This document shows, piece by piece, positions 7,548 through 15,102 of a stretch of 24,706 nt of DNA (position 1 is the first letter of the stretch; each line of letters begins with the position of its first letter). A model generated the notes under the pieces. The model was not told where the DNA came from, did no database searches, and saw only the letters and a program-made list of their open reading frames with translations. This DNA comes from Rhodospirillaceae bacterium UBA6219 (GTDB lineage Bacteria > Pseudomonadota > Alphaproteobacteria > Rhodospirillales > Magnetospirillaceae): positions 16,048 through 40,753 of the forward strand of contig DISD01000032.1 of the NCBI GenBank assembly GCA_002435715.1. Reading direction: 5' to 3'. Made by a program: the position numbers and the translations under genes.

Positions 7548-9016
7548 TGAAAGCGCTGCGCACTCTGCTGGCTGGTTCCGTCCGTCGTCGTCTGGTGATC
7601 GGGGTGGCGGTGGTGCATGCGGTGTTGATGACGCTGTTCGCGGTGGATCTGGTCTATCGCCAGATGCAGTTCCTGAAGGCGAAAAGCGTTTCGGAAGCCA
7701 GCGGTCTGGCCCGTCAGATTTCCATCAACAGCGTGTCCTGGCTGCTGGCCGACGACGTGCGCGGTCTGTCGGAAGTGGTGCGCGCCCTGCGCACACACCC
7801 CAATCTGGTCTATGCCATGGTCACCGATCCGCAAGGCCAGGTGTTGGCCCACACCGATCTGGACCGTTTGGGATTTTACGTCACCGACGCGCGCTCTTTG
7901 GACCTGCTGAACGGTCCGGCCGAGATCCGCACGGTGGCGCAAAGCCGCCGCCGGGTCGAGGTCGCCATGCCGGTGATGGTGGAAAACCGCCTGATGGGCT
8001 GGGTGCGGGTGGCGCTGGATCAAAGCGAGGAAATCGCCAGTCTGCAAACCACCCAGTGGGAAGGCTTGTTCTATATCCTGACCGCCATCGTCGTCGGCAC
8101 CTTGTGCGCGCTGTGGATCGCCAAATATCTGACCGGGGATTTGCAGAAACTGGGGGAAACGGTGGAACGTCTGGCCGCCAACGACCGCCAGATGACGCCG
8201 CTGACCAATCCCGCTCGCGAAATGGCCCGACTGGAACAGGCTTTCGTCGCCATGTCGCAGACCATCTGGCGGCGCGAGGACGAATTGCGCCTGTCGGTCA
8301 GCCAATTGGCCGCCACCAACGCCGAGTTGGAACGCTTCGCCTATCTGGCGTCCCATGATTTGCAGGAACCTTTACGCTCGGTGGTCAGCTTCGCCCAATT
8401 GCTGGAAGTGCGTTACAAGGGACGCCTGGATACCGACGCCGACCAGTTCATCGGTTTCATCGTCGAAGGCGGGCGGCGCATGTCGCAGCAGGTCCAGGGC
8501 TTGCAGGAATTCTTCCGCGCCGAAACCCATGGCGGGCGGCTGGCCCCGGTGCCTTTGGCCGAGGCGGCGGCCGAAGCGTTGTGGCGGCTGCAGGAACCCC
8601 TTCGTCAAGCCAAGGTCGAGGTCGAAATCGGCGAACTGCCGGTGCTGTTGGGCGACCGCCGGCAATGGGTGTTGCTGCTGCAGAACCTGATGGACAATGC
8701 CATCAAGTATCGCGCCCCTGACCGTCAGGTGCAAATCCGTCTGGGGGCGCGTCAAGAGGGTGAGTCCTGGCTGATTTGGGTGACCGACAACGGTCGCGGC
8801 ATCGCCGCCGAAAACCGCGAACTGGCGTTCCGGCTGTTCATGCGCCTGGACATCGACGAAAATGTGCCGGGAACCGGGGTGGGGCTGGCGGTGTGCCGCA
8901 AGATCGTCGAGGGCCTGGACGGCCAGATCTGGATCGAGGGGAACGGCGGCGATCCCGGTTGCACGGTGATGATGCGCTTCCCGCTGCCGCGTTCGGTCGA
9001 AACGGCGCCGGCCTGA
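7544..9016 (+). CDS. membrane sensor histidine kinase
   Basis: This 490-aa kinase has a first membrane helix at about residues 15-37 and a periplasmic region of about 130 residues (38-172) that looks like a double-helical or PAS-like sensor (LVYAMVTDPQGQVLAHTD). A second helix follows at about 174-193, then a HAMP-like linker. The dimerisation domain carries the phosphorylated H271 in FAYLASHDLQEPLRSV, the phytochrome-type H box. ATPase motifs follow: N box MDNAIKY (383-389), DNGRGI (415-420) and GTGVGL (443-448). The gene overlaps the binding-protein gene by 4 nt (ATGA), so the two are translationally coupled. A second ATG directly follows the first. No response regulator gene is adjacent; the next gene is convergent with zero gap. 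Confidence 0.92.
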   Translation: MMKALRTLLAGSVRRRLVIGVAVVHAVLMTLFAVDLVYRQMQFLKAKSVSEASGLARQISINSVSWLLADDVRGLSEVVRALRTHPNLVYAMVTDPQGQVLAHTDLDRLGFYVTDARSLDLLNGPAEIRTVAQSRRRVEVAMPVMVENRLMGWVRVALDQSEEIASLQTTQWEGLFYILTAIVVGTLCALWIAKYLTGDLQKLGETVERLAANDRQMTPLTNPAREMARLEQAFVAMSQTIWRREDELRLSVSQLAATNAELERFAYLASHDLQEPLRSVVSFAQLLEVRYKGRLDTDADQFIGFIVEGGRRMSQQVQGLQEFFRAETHGGRLAPVPLAEAAAEALWRLQEPLRQAKVEVEIGELPVLLGDRRQWVLLLQNLMDNAIKYRAPDRQVQIRLGARQEGESWLIWVTDNGRGIAAENRELAFRLFMRLDIDENVPGTGVGLAVCRKIVEGLDGQIWIEGNGGDPGCTVMMRFPLPRSVETAPA

Positions 9017-9607
9017 TTATTTCCGCACCAAGGTATAAAGCCCGGCGGCGATCAGCACGGCGCCACCGGCTTGGCGCATGCGTCGCACCGGCAGCCGTCC
9101 CTGCAGCCGCGCCGCCAACACGGCATAGGCAAAAGCGTTGATCGCCGCCAAGGCGACGAAGGTGGCGGCCATGATGGCGGCTTGTGGGGGCCAAGCCCGC
9201 TCGGCATCGATGAATTGCGGCAGGAAAGCGACGAAAAAGCCGATGCTTTTCGGGTTGGCTACGGTCACCGCGAAGGCGTCACGGAACATCCGGCGCGGTG
9301 CCGGGGGCAGGGGCTGGGCCGGGCTGTGGCTGCGCCACATCTTGCCCCCCATCCACAGCAGATAAACCGCGCCCGCCCATTTCAGCACGGTGAACAATTC
9401 GGCCGAAGCCGCCAACAGACTTCCCAAACCGAACAGCGCCAGGGTGATGGCGACCAAATCGCCCAAGGCCACCCCGGCCACCGTCGCCCAGGCGCCGCGC
9501 AGGCCATGGGCCAGGGACTGGGCGGTGACCAGCAAGATGGTGGGGCCGGGGATGACCAGCACCAGCACGGACGCCAAGGCGAAGGCGGTCCAGACGTCCA
9601 GGCTCAT
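9017..9607 (-). CDS. LysE/RhtB family exporter
   Basis: This 196-aa protein has six predicted membrane helices and the family hallmarks: VLVIPGPTILLVTAQSLAHG near the N-terminus, a GVALGDLVAITLALFGLGSL helix, LKWAGAVYLLWMGGKMW, and the NPKSIGFFVAFLPQFI motif. Family members export amino acids such as lysine, homoserine or threonine, or related compounds; the substrate here cannot be told. The start ATG shares one base with the stop of the upstream SDR gene (TGATG), so it is translationally coupled to that gene. Its stop abuts the stop of the convergent histidine kinase gene with no intervening base and no visible terminator. Confidence 0.9.
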   Translation of the reverse strand: MSLDVWTAFALASVLVLVIPGPTILLVTAQSLAHGLRGAWATVAGVALGDLVAITLALFGLGSLLAASAELFTVLKWAGAVYLLWMGGKMWRSHSPAQPLPPAPRRMFRDAFAVTVANPKSIGFFVAFLPQFIDAERAWPPQAAIMAATFVALAAINAFAYAVLAARLQGRLPVRRMRQAGGAVLIAAGLYTLVRK

Positions 9608-10386
9608 CAGAAGGTGCCCGGATAGGCGCCGCCATCCAGCAACACGTTCTGGCCGGTCATGTAGCCAGCGTGGACCGAACACAGAAAGGCGCAGGTGGCG
9701 CCGAATTCCGCCGGGTCGCCCATGCGGCCGGCGGGGATGGATTTTGCGCGGGCAGTCTTGGCGGCCTCGAAGCTGATTCCCTGGTTCTTGGCCTGGGCGC
9801 CCACCACCTGGGCGATGCGGTCGGTGTCGAACAGGCCGGGCAGCAGGTTGTTGATGGTCACCCCATGCTTGGCGATGTTGCGGGCCAAGCCGGCGACGAA
9901 GCCGGTCAGGCCCGACCGCGCCCCGTTGGACAGGCCCAGCACGTCGATGGGCGCCTTGACGGCGCCGGAGGTGATGTTGACGACGCGGCCCCAGCCCTTG
10001 GCGATCATCGGGTCGATGGTGGCCTTGATCAGCTCGATGGGGGTCAGCATGTTGGCGTCCAACGCCTTGATCCACGCCTCGCGGTCCCAGTCACGGAAAT
10101 CGCCGGGCGGCGGGCCGCCGGCATTGTTGACCAGGATGTCGGGTTCGGGCATCAGCGCCAGGGCGGCGGCGCGGCCCTGGGGCGTGGTGATGTCGGCAGC
10201 CAGGGTCAGGATGTTGGCACCGCTGGCCAACCGCACATCGTCGGCGGCCTGGGCCAGCACCTCGGGGCGCCGGGCGATCATCAGCACGTCGCAGCCGGCC
10301 TCCGCCAAAGCGGTGGCGCAGCCCAGACCCAGCCCCCGGCTGGCGCCGCACACCAGCGCCTTTTTGCCCTTGATGCCTAGATCCAT
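9607..10386 (-). CDS. SDR-fold protein with altered active site
   Basis: This 259-aa protein has a Rossmann fold of the short-chain dehydrogenase/reductase type. The nucleotide-binding glycine motif is GASRGLG (residues 14-20), NNAGG lies at 87-91 and the active-site Ser is S140 in NITSG. At the position of the catalytic YxxxK (13 and 17 residues after that Ser) it reads S153-N-G-A-R157, so both Tyr and Lys are replaced. A divergent SDR group with an LSNxxR pattern at this place is, as far as I recall, widespread, so this is probably a subfamily trait rather than decay. The C-terminal GYMTGQNVLLDGGAYPG motif is normal. AGGGAGA precedes ATG 10386. The gene overlaps the end of hdaA by 10 nt. 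Confidence 0.87.
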   Translation of the reverse strand: MDLGIKGKKALVCGASRGLGLGCATALAEAGCDVLMIARRPEVLAQAADDVRLASGANILTLAADITTPQGRAAALALMPEPDILVNNAGGPPPGDFRDWDREAWIKALDANMLTPIELIKATIDPMIAKGWGRVVNITSGAVKAPIDVLGLSNGARSGLTGFVAGLARNIAKHGVTINNLLPGLFDTDRIAQVVGAQAKNQGISFEAAKTARAKSIPAGRMGDPAEFGATCAFLCSVHAGYMTGQNVLLDGGAYPGTF

Positions 10387-11075
10387 GTCAGTTCTCCCTG
10401 TCTGTCGTCATTGGCGGCCAGAATTTCGCGCACCATCTTCAGCCCGATGGGTTTGTGGCGCGACAGCGACTGGCGGTCCAGGCGCTCGACCATTTCCCCC
10501 AAGGCGGCGAAGCTGCGCTCGGCCCGGCCCAGGATATAAGTGACCACGTCCTCGCCGACCCGCAACTGGCGGTCGGCGAACAATTTCACCAAGATGGCGG
10601 CCAGCAAGGAATCGTCGGGTACGCCGATGCCCACCGCGTGCAGCCCGCCCAGGCGAGAGCGCAAATCGGGCAGGGTGACCTTCAGCCGGGTCGGGGCGGT
10701 GCGACCGGCCAACAGCAAGGTGGCGCCCGCTTCCTTGGTGCGGTTCCACAGATGGAACAAGGCGGTTTCGTCCGCCAGATCGTCCAGGTCGTCGACGATG
10801 GTGACCGCATCCAACTGCATTCGCAGCGAGTCGGTGGCATTCAGTTGCGATGCCGGAATGATTTTGGTTGCCAATCCGTGATGGGCGCGGAACACTTCCA
10901 GCAAATGGCTTTTGCCGCAACCTTGCGGACCGAACAAAGCCAAGGCGTGGTGCGGCCATTGCGGCCAGCGTTCCAGCCAGGCAACGGCTTCGGCATTGCA
11001 TGGCGCCACCAGGAAGTCGTCACGCCCCAAAGCCGGGCGGTGGCCCAGTTCCAGGGCCAACTGACCATCGCTCAC
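10377..11075 (-). CDS. hdaA: DnaA-like regulatory ATPase HdaA
   Basis: This 232-aa protein is a short DnaA-type AAA+ protein without the DNA-binding domain IV. The N-terminal QLALEL (residues 5-10) fits the sliding-clamp binding motif of Hda proteins. Walker A is GPQGCGKS (49-56), Walker B is TIVDDLDDL (92-100), and LPDLRSRLGG (135-144) matches the arginine-finger region. By homology it binds the DNA-loaded clamp and stimulates ATP hydrolysis by DnaA, limiting re-initiation of replication. The start is GTG 11075, overlapping the stop of the permease gene by 4 nt (GTGA); this start places the clamp motif at the very N-terminus, as expected. Translation is probably coupled to the permease gene. 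Confidence 0.88.
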   Translation of the reverse strand: MSDGQLALELGHRPALGRDDFLVAPCNAEAVAWLERWPQWPHHALALFGPQGCGKSHLLEVFRAHHGLATKIIPASQLNATDSLRMQLDAVTIVDDLDDLADETALFHLWNRTKEAGATLLLAGRTAPTRLKVTLPDLRSRLGGLHAVGIGVPDDSLLAAILVKLFADRQLRVGEDVVTYILGRAERSFAALGEMVERLDRQSLSRHKPIGLKMVREILAANDDRQGELTWI

Positions 11076-12133
11076 GGCGTGTTCCCGTGATACAGCGACG
11101 ACCGCAGATAGCGCTTCAACGCCGAACGCGACAGCACGCCGACGATTGCGGCCACCGGCACCGCCAGCAACAGGCCGACGAAACCGAACAGCCCGCCGCC
11201 GGACAACAGGGCGAACATGATCCACACCGGATGCAGGCCGACCTTGTCGCCCACCAGCTTTGGGGTCAGGAAATTGCCTTCCAGCACTTGGCCGGCCAGG
11301 AACACGCCGGCCACCATGGCGGGTAATTCCCAGCTTTGGGTCTGGGCCAAGGCCAGACCGACGCCGACAACGAAGCCGGTGATCGAGCCCAGATAGGGCA
11401 CGAAGGAAATGAAGCCGGCCCCCAAGCCGATGACCAGGCCAAGGTCCAGTCCGACCAGCGACAGGCCCAGGCCGTAAAAGGCGCCCAGCGCCAGGCAGAC
11501 GCTGGCCTGACCACGGATGAAGCCGGACAGGGTGCGGTTGATCTCGGCGGCGTGACGGTGAATGCTGTCGCGGTGCTGGCGCGGCAGCCAGGAATCCACC
11601 TTGGCCACCATGACGTCCCAGTCGCGCAGCATGTAGAAGGTGACGATGGGGGTGATGAACAGCAACGACAGCACGTTCAGCACCGCCAAGCCGCCGGTCA
11701 GCAGGCGCTTGACCACGTTCAGCGCCCAAGTCACCGCTTCGCCGGCATGCTCGCCCACCGAAGTGCGCAGCTTGTCGATGTCGCCCTTGGACAGCTTGCG
11801 CTTCAATTCGACGACCAGCGGGTGCAGGCGTTCGTTCAGCGTGTCCACATAAGTGGGGATGCGATGGACGAAGGCGACCACCTGTTCTTGGATGATCGGC
11901 AGCAAGATGACGCACAAGACGATGACCACCAGGAAGAAAACGCCGGTGATCAAGGCGGTGGCGGCGGTGCGCGACAGACCGGCGGCTTCCAGCCGGTCGG
12001 CCAGCGGGTCCAGGAAGAAGGCGATGGCCATGCCGGCGACGAAGGGCAGCAGCACGCCGCTGAGCAGGTAAAGCCCCGCCAGCATCGCCGCCAGTCCGGC
12101 CAGCCAGAATTTCAGCTGCTGTCCCTGGGTCAT
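11072..12133 (-). CDS. AI-2E family (PerM-like) transporter
   Basis: This 353-aa inner-membrane protein fits the AI-2E/PerM family. It has an N-terminal helix pair (LAGLAAMLAGLYLLSGVLLPFVAG) followed by MAIAFFLDPLADRLE, then AATALITGVFFLVVIVLCVILLP, a long amphipathic region (about residues 90-150), and the typical second half with LFITPIVTFYMLRDWD, SGFIRGQASVCLALGAFYGLGLSLVG and GLGAGFISFVPYLGS. Family members have been linked to autoinducer-2 export or sodium/proton exchange, but the substrate here is unknown. It lies 18 bp after the DUF2066 gene and overlaps hdaA; permease-hdaA linkage near purMN is a recurring arrangement in alphaproteobacteria as far as I recall. Confidence 0.9.
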   Translation of the reverse strand: MTQGQQLKFWLAGLAAMLAGLYLLSGVLLPFVAGMAIAFFLDPLADRLEAAGLSRTAATALITGVFFLVVIVLCVILLPIIQEQVVAFVHRIPTYVDTLNERLHPLVVELKRKLSKGDIDKLRTSVGEHAGEAVTWALNVVKRLLTGGLAVLNVLSLLFITPIVTFYMLRDWDVMVAKVDSWLPRQHRDSIHRHAAEINRTLSGFIRGQASVCLALGAFYGLGLSLVGLDLGLVIGLGAGFISFVPYLGSITGFVVGVGLALAQTQSWELPAMVAGVFLAGQVLEGNFLTPKLVGDKVGLHPVWIMFALLSGGGLFGFVGLLLAVPVAAIVGVLSRSALKRYLRSSLYHGNTP

Positions 12134-12151
12134 GGTCGGTTCATTCCCGTC

Positions 12152-13228
12152 TTAGTTCACGCCGATGGGGGACAGGGTCCAGAAATTGTCCCGCCATTCC
12201 AGGTGCAGGCCGCCTTGCTCCAAGCCTTGCGCCACCTGTTCGGAAGCTCCGTTGACGTGCAAGATGATGGCGGCTTCGGCGCGCGACAGCGACACCAGTT
12301 CCCAGCGCTTGACCATGGGCACCCGGCCCAGGCGTTCGCGCACCGCCATCCATTGGTTGAAGCCCGACAGCGGCACCAGGGCCGACACCGTACCGGCTTC
12401 GCCCCCCGTATGCGACATCTGGCGTTGCACCGCGTCGAGCGCGCGCGACACGTCCTTGGCGGCGCGGGTCAGCAATGCCTCGACGCTTTCGCCCTCGGCC
12501 TGCTTATAGGACAAGGTGTCGAACGGCTTGGGGGTGGTGGGGCCGGCCTTCAGCGCCACGTCCAGCACCCGGCCGCGCAAGGTGGCGGCGGCGACCAGCA
12601 CGTCAGGGGTACGCCAGCGCGCCCCCAGGCTTTGCATGGCCAGCGAATCGCCGTCCAGCGCCTGGGTCGCGTTGATGGTCTGCATGTCGGCCAGATCGCC
12701 CAGGGGCAGGATCATCGGCACCAGTCCGCCGCCGCGCAACGCCCCCCAGGCGGCCCGCCAGGGATTGGGGTCGTCCCACAGCGCGGCACGGCCGTCCTCG
12801 GCGACGAAGACCGGGACCACCACCACCGGGCGGGTGCGGCCCTCGGCGACTTCGACACCCGCCGATTGCAGCAGGCGCTTGACGTGGGCCGGGTTGAAGC
12901 GCACGGCGAAGCTGCCGATGTAACGGTTGCCGACGCTGCGTTCCTGCTCGACGGTGAAGTCGCGTACATATTCCACCCCGTCGGCGGCCGGCAGCTTCGA
13001 CCGGGCATCGCCGGCCAGGCGCTCGAGCAACTGACCAAAGGCCTGGCGTTGGGCTTCGGTGATGCCCTGGTCCTTGGCGGCCTGGGCGGTGGCGGCGGTG
13101 ACGTCGACGTCGATTCCTTGCACGGTATAGGGATCGAACAGGGTTTGCGCCGCCGCCGGGGGCGCGCACAACAAGGACACAAAGGCGGCCACCAAGGCCA
13201 GGGCGCCGGCAAGGCGAAGAGAATGCAT
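12152..13228 (-). CDS. exported DUF2066 family protein
   Basis: This 358-aa protein has a Sec signal peptide (MHSLRLAGALALVAAFVSLL, cleavage probably after the AAAQ region near residue 28). The mature part matches the DUF2066 pattern: FDPYTVQGIDVDVTAATAQAAKDQGI, AFGQLLERLAG, VEYVRDFTVEQERSVGNRYIGSF, VRFNPAHVKRLLQSAGV, and VVVVPVFVAEDGRAALWDDPNPWRAAW. The family has no established function; the location should be periplasm or outer-membrane face. The C-terminus (about 280-358) looks like a separate small domain (LVPLSGFNQWMAVRERLGRV). It is the first gene of the leftward run toward the permease and hdaA and is divergent from purM over about 120 bp. Confidence 0.88.
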   Translation of the reverse strand: MHSLRLAGALALVAAFVSLLCAPPAAAQTLFDPYTVQGIDVDVTAATAQAAKDQGITEAQRQAFGQLLERLAGDARSKLPAADGVEYVRDFTVEQERSVGNRYIGSFAVRFNPAHVKRLLQSAGVEVAEGRTRPVVVVPVFVAEDGRAALWDDPNPWRAAWGALRGGGLVPMILPLGDLADMQTINATQALDGDSLAMQSLGARWRTPDVLVAAATLRGRVLDVALKAGPTTPKPFDTLSYKQAEGESVEALLTRAAKDVSRALDAVQRQMSHTGGEAGTVSALVPLSGFNQWMAVRERLGRVPMVKRWELVSLSRAEAAIILHVNGASEQVAQGLEQGGLHLEWRDNFWTLSPIGVN

Positions 13229-13348
13229 TGCAAACCGTCCGTGTTGGAGTATCTTCGGCCCGCATGGCGGCAGCCATGGGTGGGCACTTGACCGAAGGCC
13301 GATCCTGGGCGCCGCAAACATACCACACGCAGCCCGACGAGGAAGACC

Positions 13349-14425
13349 ATTCCCGCTCATGACGAAAAGCAGGGCCTGACCTATCGCGACGCCGGTGTCG
13401 ACATCGACGCGGGCGAGGCTTTGGTCGAGGCCATCAAGCCGCTGGCCAAGTCCACCATCCGCTCCGGCACCGCTGCCGGGCTGGGGGGCTTCGGCGCGTT
13501 GTTCGACCCCAAGGCCGCCGGTTTCAAGGACCCCATCCTGGTCGCCACCACCGACGGTGTGGGCACCAAGTTGAAGGTGGCCATCGATTCGGGCCGTCAT
13601 GACGGCGTCGGCATCGACCTGGTGGCCATGTGCGTCAACGATTTGGTGGTCCAAGGGGCCGAGCCCTTGTTCTTCCTGGATTACTTCGCCACCGGCAAGC
13701 TGGACGTGGCCGCCGGCAAGGCCATCATCGCCGGCATCGCCGAAGGCTGCCGTCAGGCCGGTTGCGCCTTGATCGGTGGTGAAACCGCCGAAATGCCCGG
13801 CATGTATTCCCATGGCGATTACGATCTGGCCGGTTTCTCGGTCGGCGCCGCCGAGCGTGACACCTTGCTGCCGGCGGGCGATGTCGGCCCCGGCGACGTG
13901 TTGCTGGGTCTGGCTTCGACCGGCGTGCATTCCAACGGTTATTCGCTGGTGCGCCGCATCGTCGCCAAGGGCGGCGTGACCTATGACCAGTCCGCCCCCT
14001 TCGACGCGACCAAGAGCTTGGGGGACGCGCTGCTGACGCCGACCCGCATCTATGTGAAGTCGTGCATGGCCGCCGTCAAGGCCGGCACCATCAAGGCCAT
14101 GGCCCACATCACCGGGGGCGGTCTGATCGAGAACGTGCCGCGCGTGTTGCCCGAAGGTGTGGTCGCCGACATCGACGCCACCACCTGGGAATTGCCGCCG
14201 GTGTTCCGCTGGCTGGCCGCCGAAGGTGGCGTCGCCGCCCAGGAAATGGCCCGGACCTTCAATTGCGGTATCGGCATGGTGGTGGTCTGCGCCGCCGACA
14301 AGGCCGAGGAAGCCGCCCGCATCCTGCGCGAAGGCGGTGAAACCGTCTTCACCATCGGTAAGCTGCGCGCCCGTCAAGGGGACGAGGCGCAAAGCCAGGT
14401 CAGCGGCAACGAAGGTTGGCGTTGA
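13349..14425 (+). CDS. purM: phosphoribosylformylglycinamidine cyclo-ligase (AIR synthase); start codon anomalous
   Basis: PurM converts formylglycinamidine ribonucleotide plus ATP to aminoimidazole ribonucleotide. Family motifs seen are LTYRDAGVDIDAG at the N-terminus, GGFGALF, TTDGVGTKLKVA, VNDLVVQGAEPLFFLDYFATG, GGETAEMPGMY and HITGGGLIENVPRVLP. The conserved N-terminus is open in frame, but the stretch from the upstream stop (13289) contains no ATG, GTG or TTG before it. The only near-cognate start there is ATT 13349, with GAGGAAG just upstream, giving 358 aa. The first conventional in-frame start, TTG 13421, would delete YRDAGVDIDAG. An ATG at 13359 is out of frame unless one A is missing from the following run. 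The stop shares one base with purN. Confidence 0.85.
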   Translation: MPAHDEKQGLTYRDAGVDIDAGEALVEAIKPLAKSTIRSGTAAGLGGFGALFDPKAAGFKDPILVATTDGVGTKLKVAIDSGRHDGVGIDLVAMCVNDLVVQGAEPLFFLDYFATGKLDVAAGKAIIAGIAEGCRQAGCALIGGETAEMPGMYSHGDYDLAGFSVGAAERDTLLPAGDVGPGDVLLGLASTGVHSNGYSLVRRIVAKGGVTYDQSAPFDATKSLGDALLTPTRIYVKSCMAAVKAGTIKAMAHITGGGLIENVPRVLPEGVVADIDATTWELPPVFRWLAAEGGVAAQEMARTFNCGIGMVVVCAADKAEEAARILREGGETVFTIGKLRARQGDEAQSQVSGNEGWR

Positions 14426-15045
14426 TGATCAAGAAAAAGGTGGGGGTCCTGGTCTCGGGCCGGGGCTCCAACCTGCAGGCCTTGTTGGATGCCAGCGCCG
14501 ATCCTGCCTATCCGGCGGAAATCGTGCTGGTGATCAGCAACGTCGCCGGTGCCTATGCCCTGGAACGGGCGGAAAAGGCCGGGGTGAAGACCTGTGTGAT
14601 TTCTCACAAGGATTACCCCAGCCGCGAGGAATTCGATTCCGCCATGGACGTGCAATTGCGCGCGGCCGGGGTCGACATCGTCTGTCTGGCCGGTTTCATG
14701 CGTCTGTTGTCCACCGCCTTCGTGCGGGGCTGGGACGGGCGGATGATCAACATCCATCCGTCGCTGTTGCCCTGTTTCAAGGGCCTGCACACCCATGCCC
14801 AGGCCATCGCGGCCGGGGTCAAGCTGCATGGCTGCACCGTTCATCTGGTCACCCCGGATCTGGATGACGGTCCCATTCTGGTCCAGGCGGCGGTGCCGGT
14901 CATGGACGACGACACCCCGGATTCTCTGGCGGCGCGGGTGTTGGAACAGGAACACAAGGCCTATCCGTTGGCGTTGCGCTTGCTGGCGGAAGGCCGGGTT
15001 TGCGTGATCGGCAACCGCACCGTCATTGCCGCCGCGTCGGTTTGA
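14425..15045 (+). CDS. purN: phosphoribosylglycinamide formyltransferase
   Basis: PurN transfers a formyl group from 10-formyltetrahydrofolate to glycinamide ribonucleotide, the third step of purine synthesis. The 206-aa length is normal. Motifs are VLVSGRGSNLQALLDA at the phosphate-binding loop, LAGFMRLLS, the catalytic N109 and H111 in MINIHPSLLPCFKG, and the catalytic D147 in TPDLDDGPI. The ATG at 14425 overlaps the purM stop by one base (TGATG), giving translational coupling; an earlier in-frame TTG inside purM is less likely. The purM-purN pair is a common operon. A long GC-rich inverted repeat follows the stop. Confidence 0.95.
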   Translation: MIKKKVGVLVSGRGSNLQALLDASADPAYPAEIVLVISNVAGAYALERAEKAGVKTCVISHKDYPSREEFDSAMDVQLRAAGVDIVCLAGFMRLLSTAFVRGWDGRMINIHPSLLPCFKGLHTHAQAIAAGVKLHGCTVHLVTPDLDDGPILVQAAVPVMDDDTPDSLAARVLEQEHKAYPLALRLLAEGRVCVIGNRTVIAAASV

Positions 15046-15057
15046 TCCGGTGAATGT

Positions 15058-15092
15058 CCCGGCCACGGCGGCTTGCTCCGACCGTGGCCGGG
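15058..15092. terminator. hairpin between convergent genes, probable terminator
   Basis: An 11-bp perfect stem, CCCGGCCACGG (15058-15068) with CCGTGGCCGGG (15082-15092), encloses a 13-nt loop. It lies 12 bp after the purN stop and 10 bp before the stop of the convergent 91-aa gene. There is no clean T-run on either side (AGTCTTGTC on the purN side), so termination could be weak or of the hairpin-only kind, but its place between two stops supports a two-way terminator. Confidence 0.65.
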
Positions 15093-15102
15093 ATCAGTCT
15101 TG

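Noticed and set aside
11336..13291. Long open frame of about 650 codons on the plus strand opposite the permease and DUF2066 genes
   Set aside because: It is rich in Gln, His, Gly and Asp with no domain pattern, as expected for the antisense of GC-rich coding sequence, while the opposite strand encodes recognisable families.
13359..13379. ATG 13359 as the purM start
   Set aside because: It is out of frame as given (stop after six codons) and too far from the ribosome site; kept only as part of the frameshift alternative.
12152..14392. Apparent fusion of the DUF2066 protein to about 390 extra N-terminal residues
   Set aside because: The extra part is antisense to purM; the signal peptide at 13228 marks the real start.
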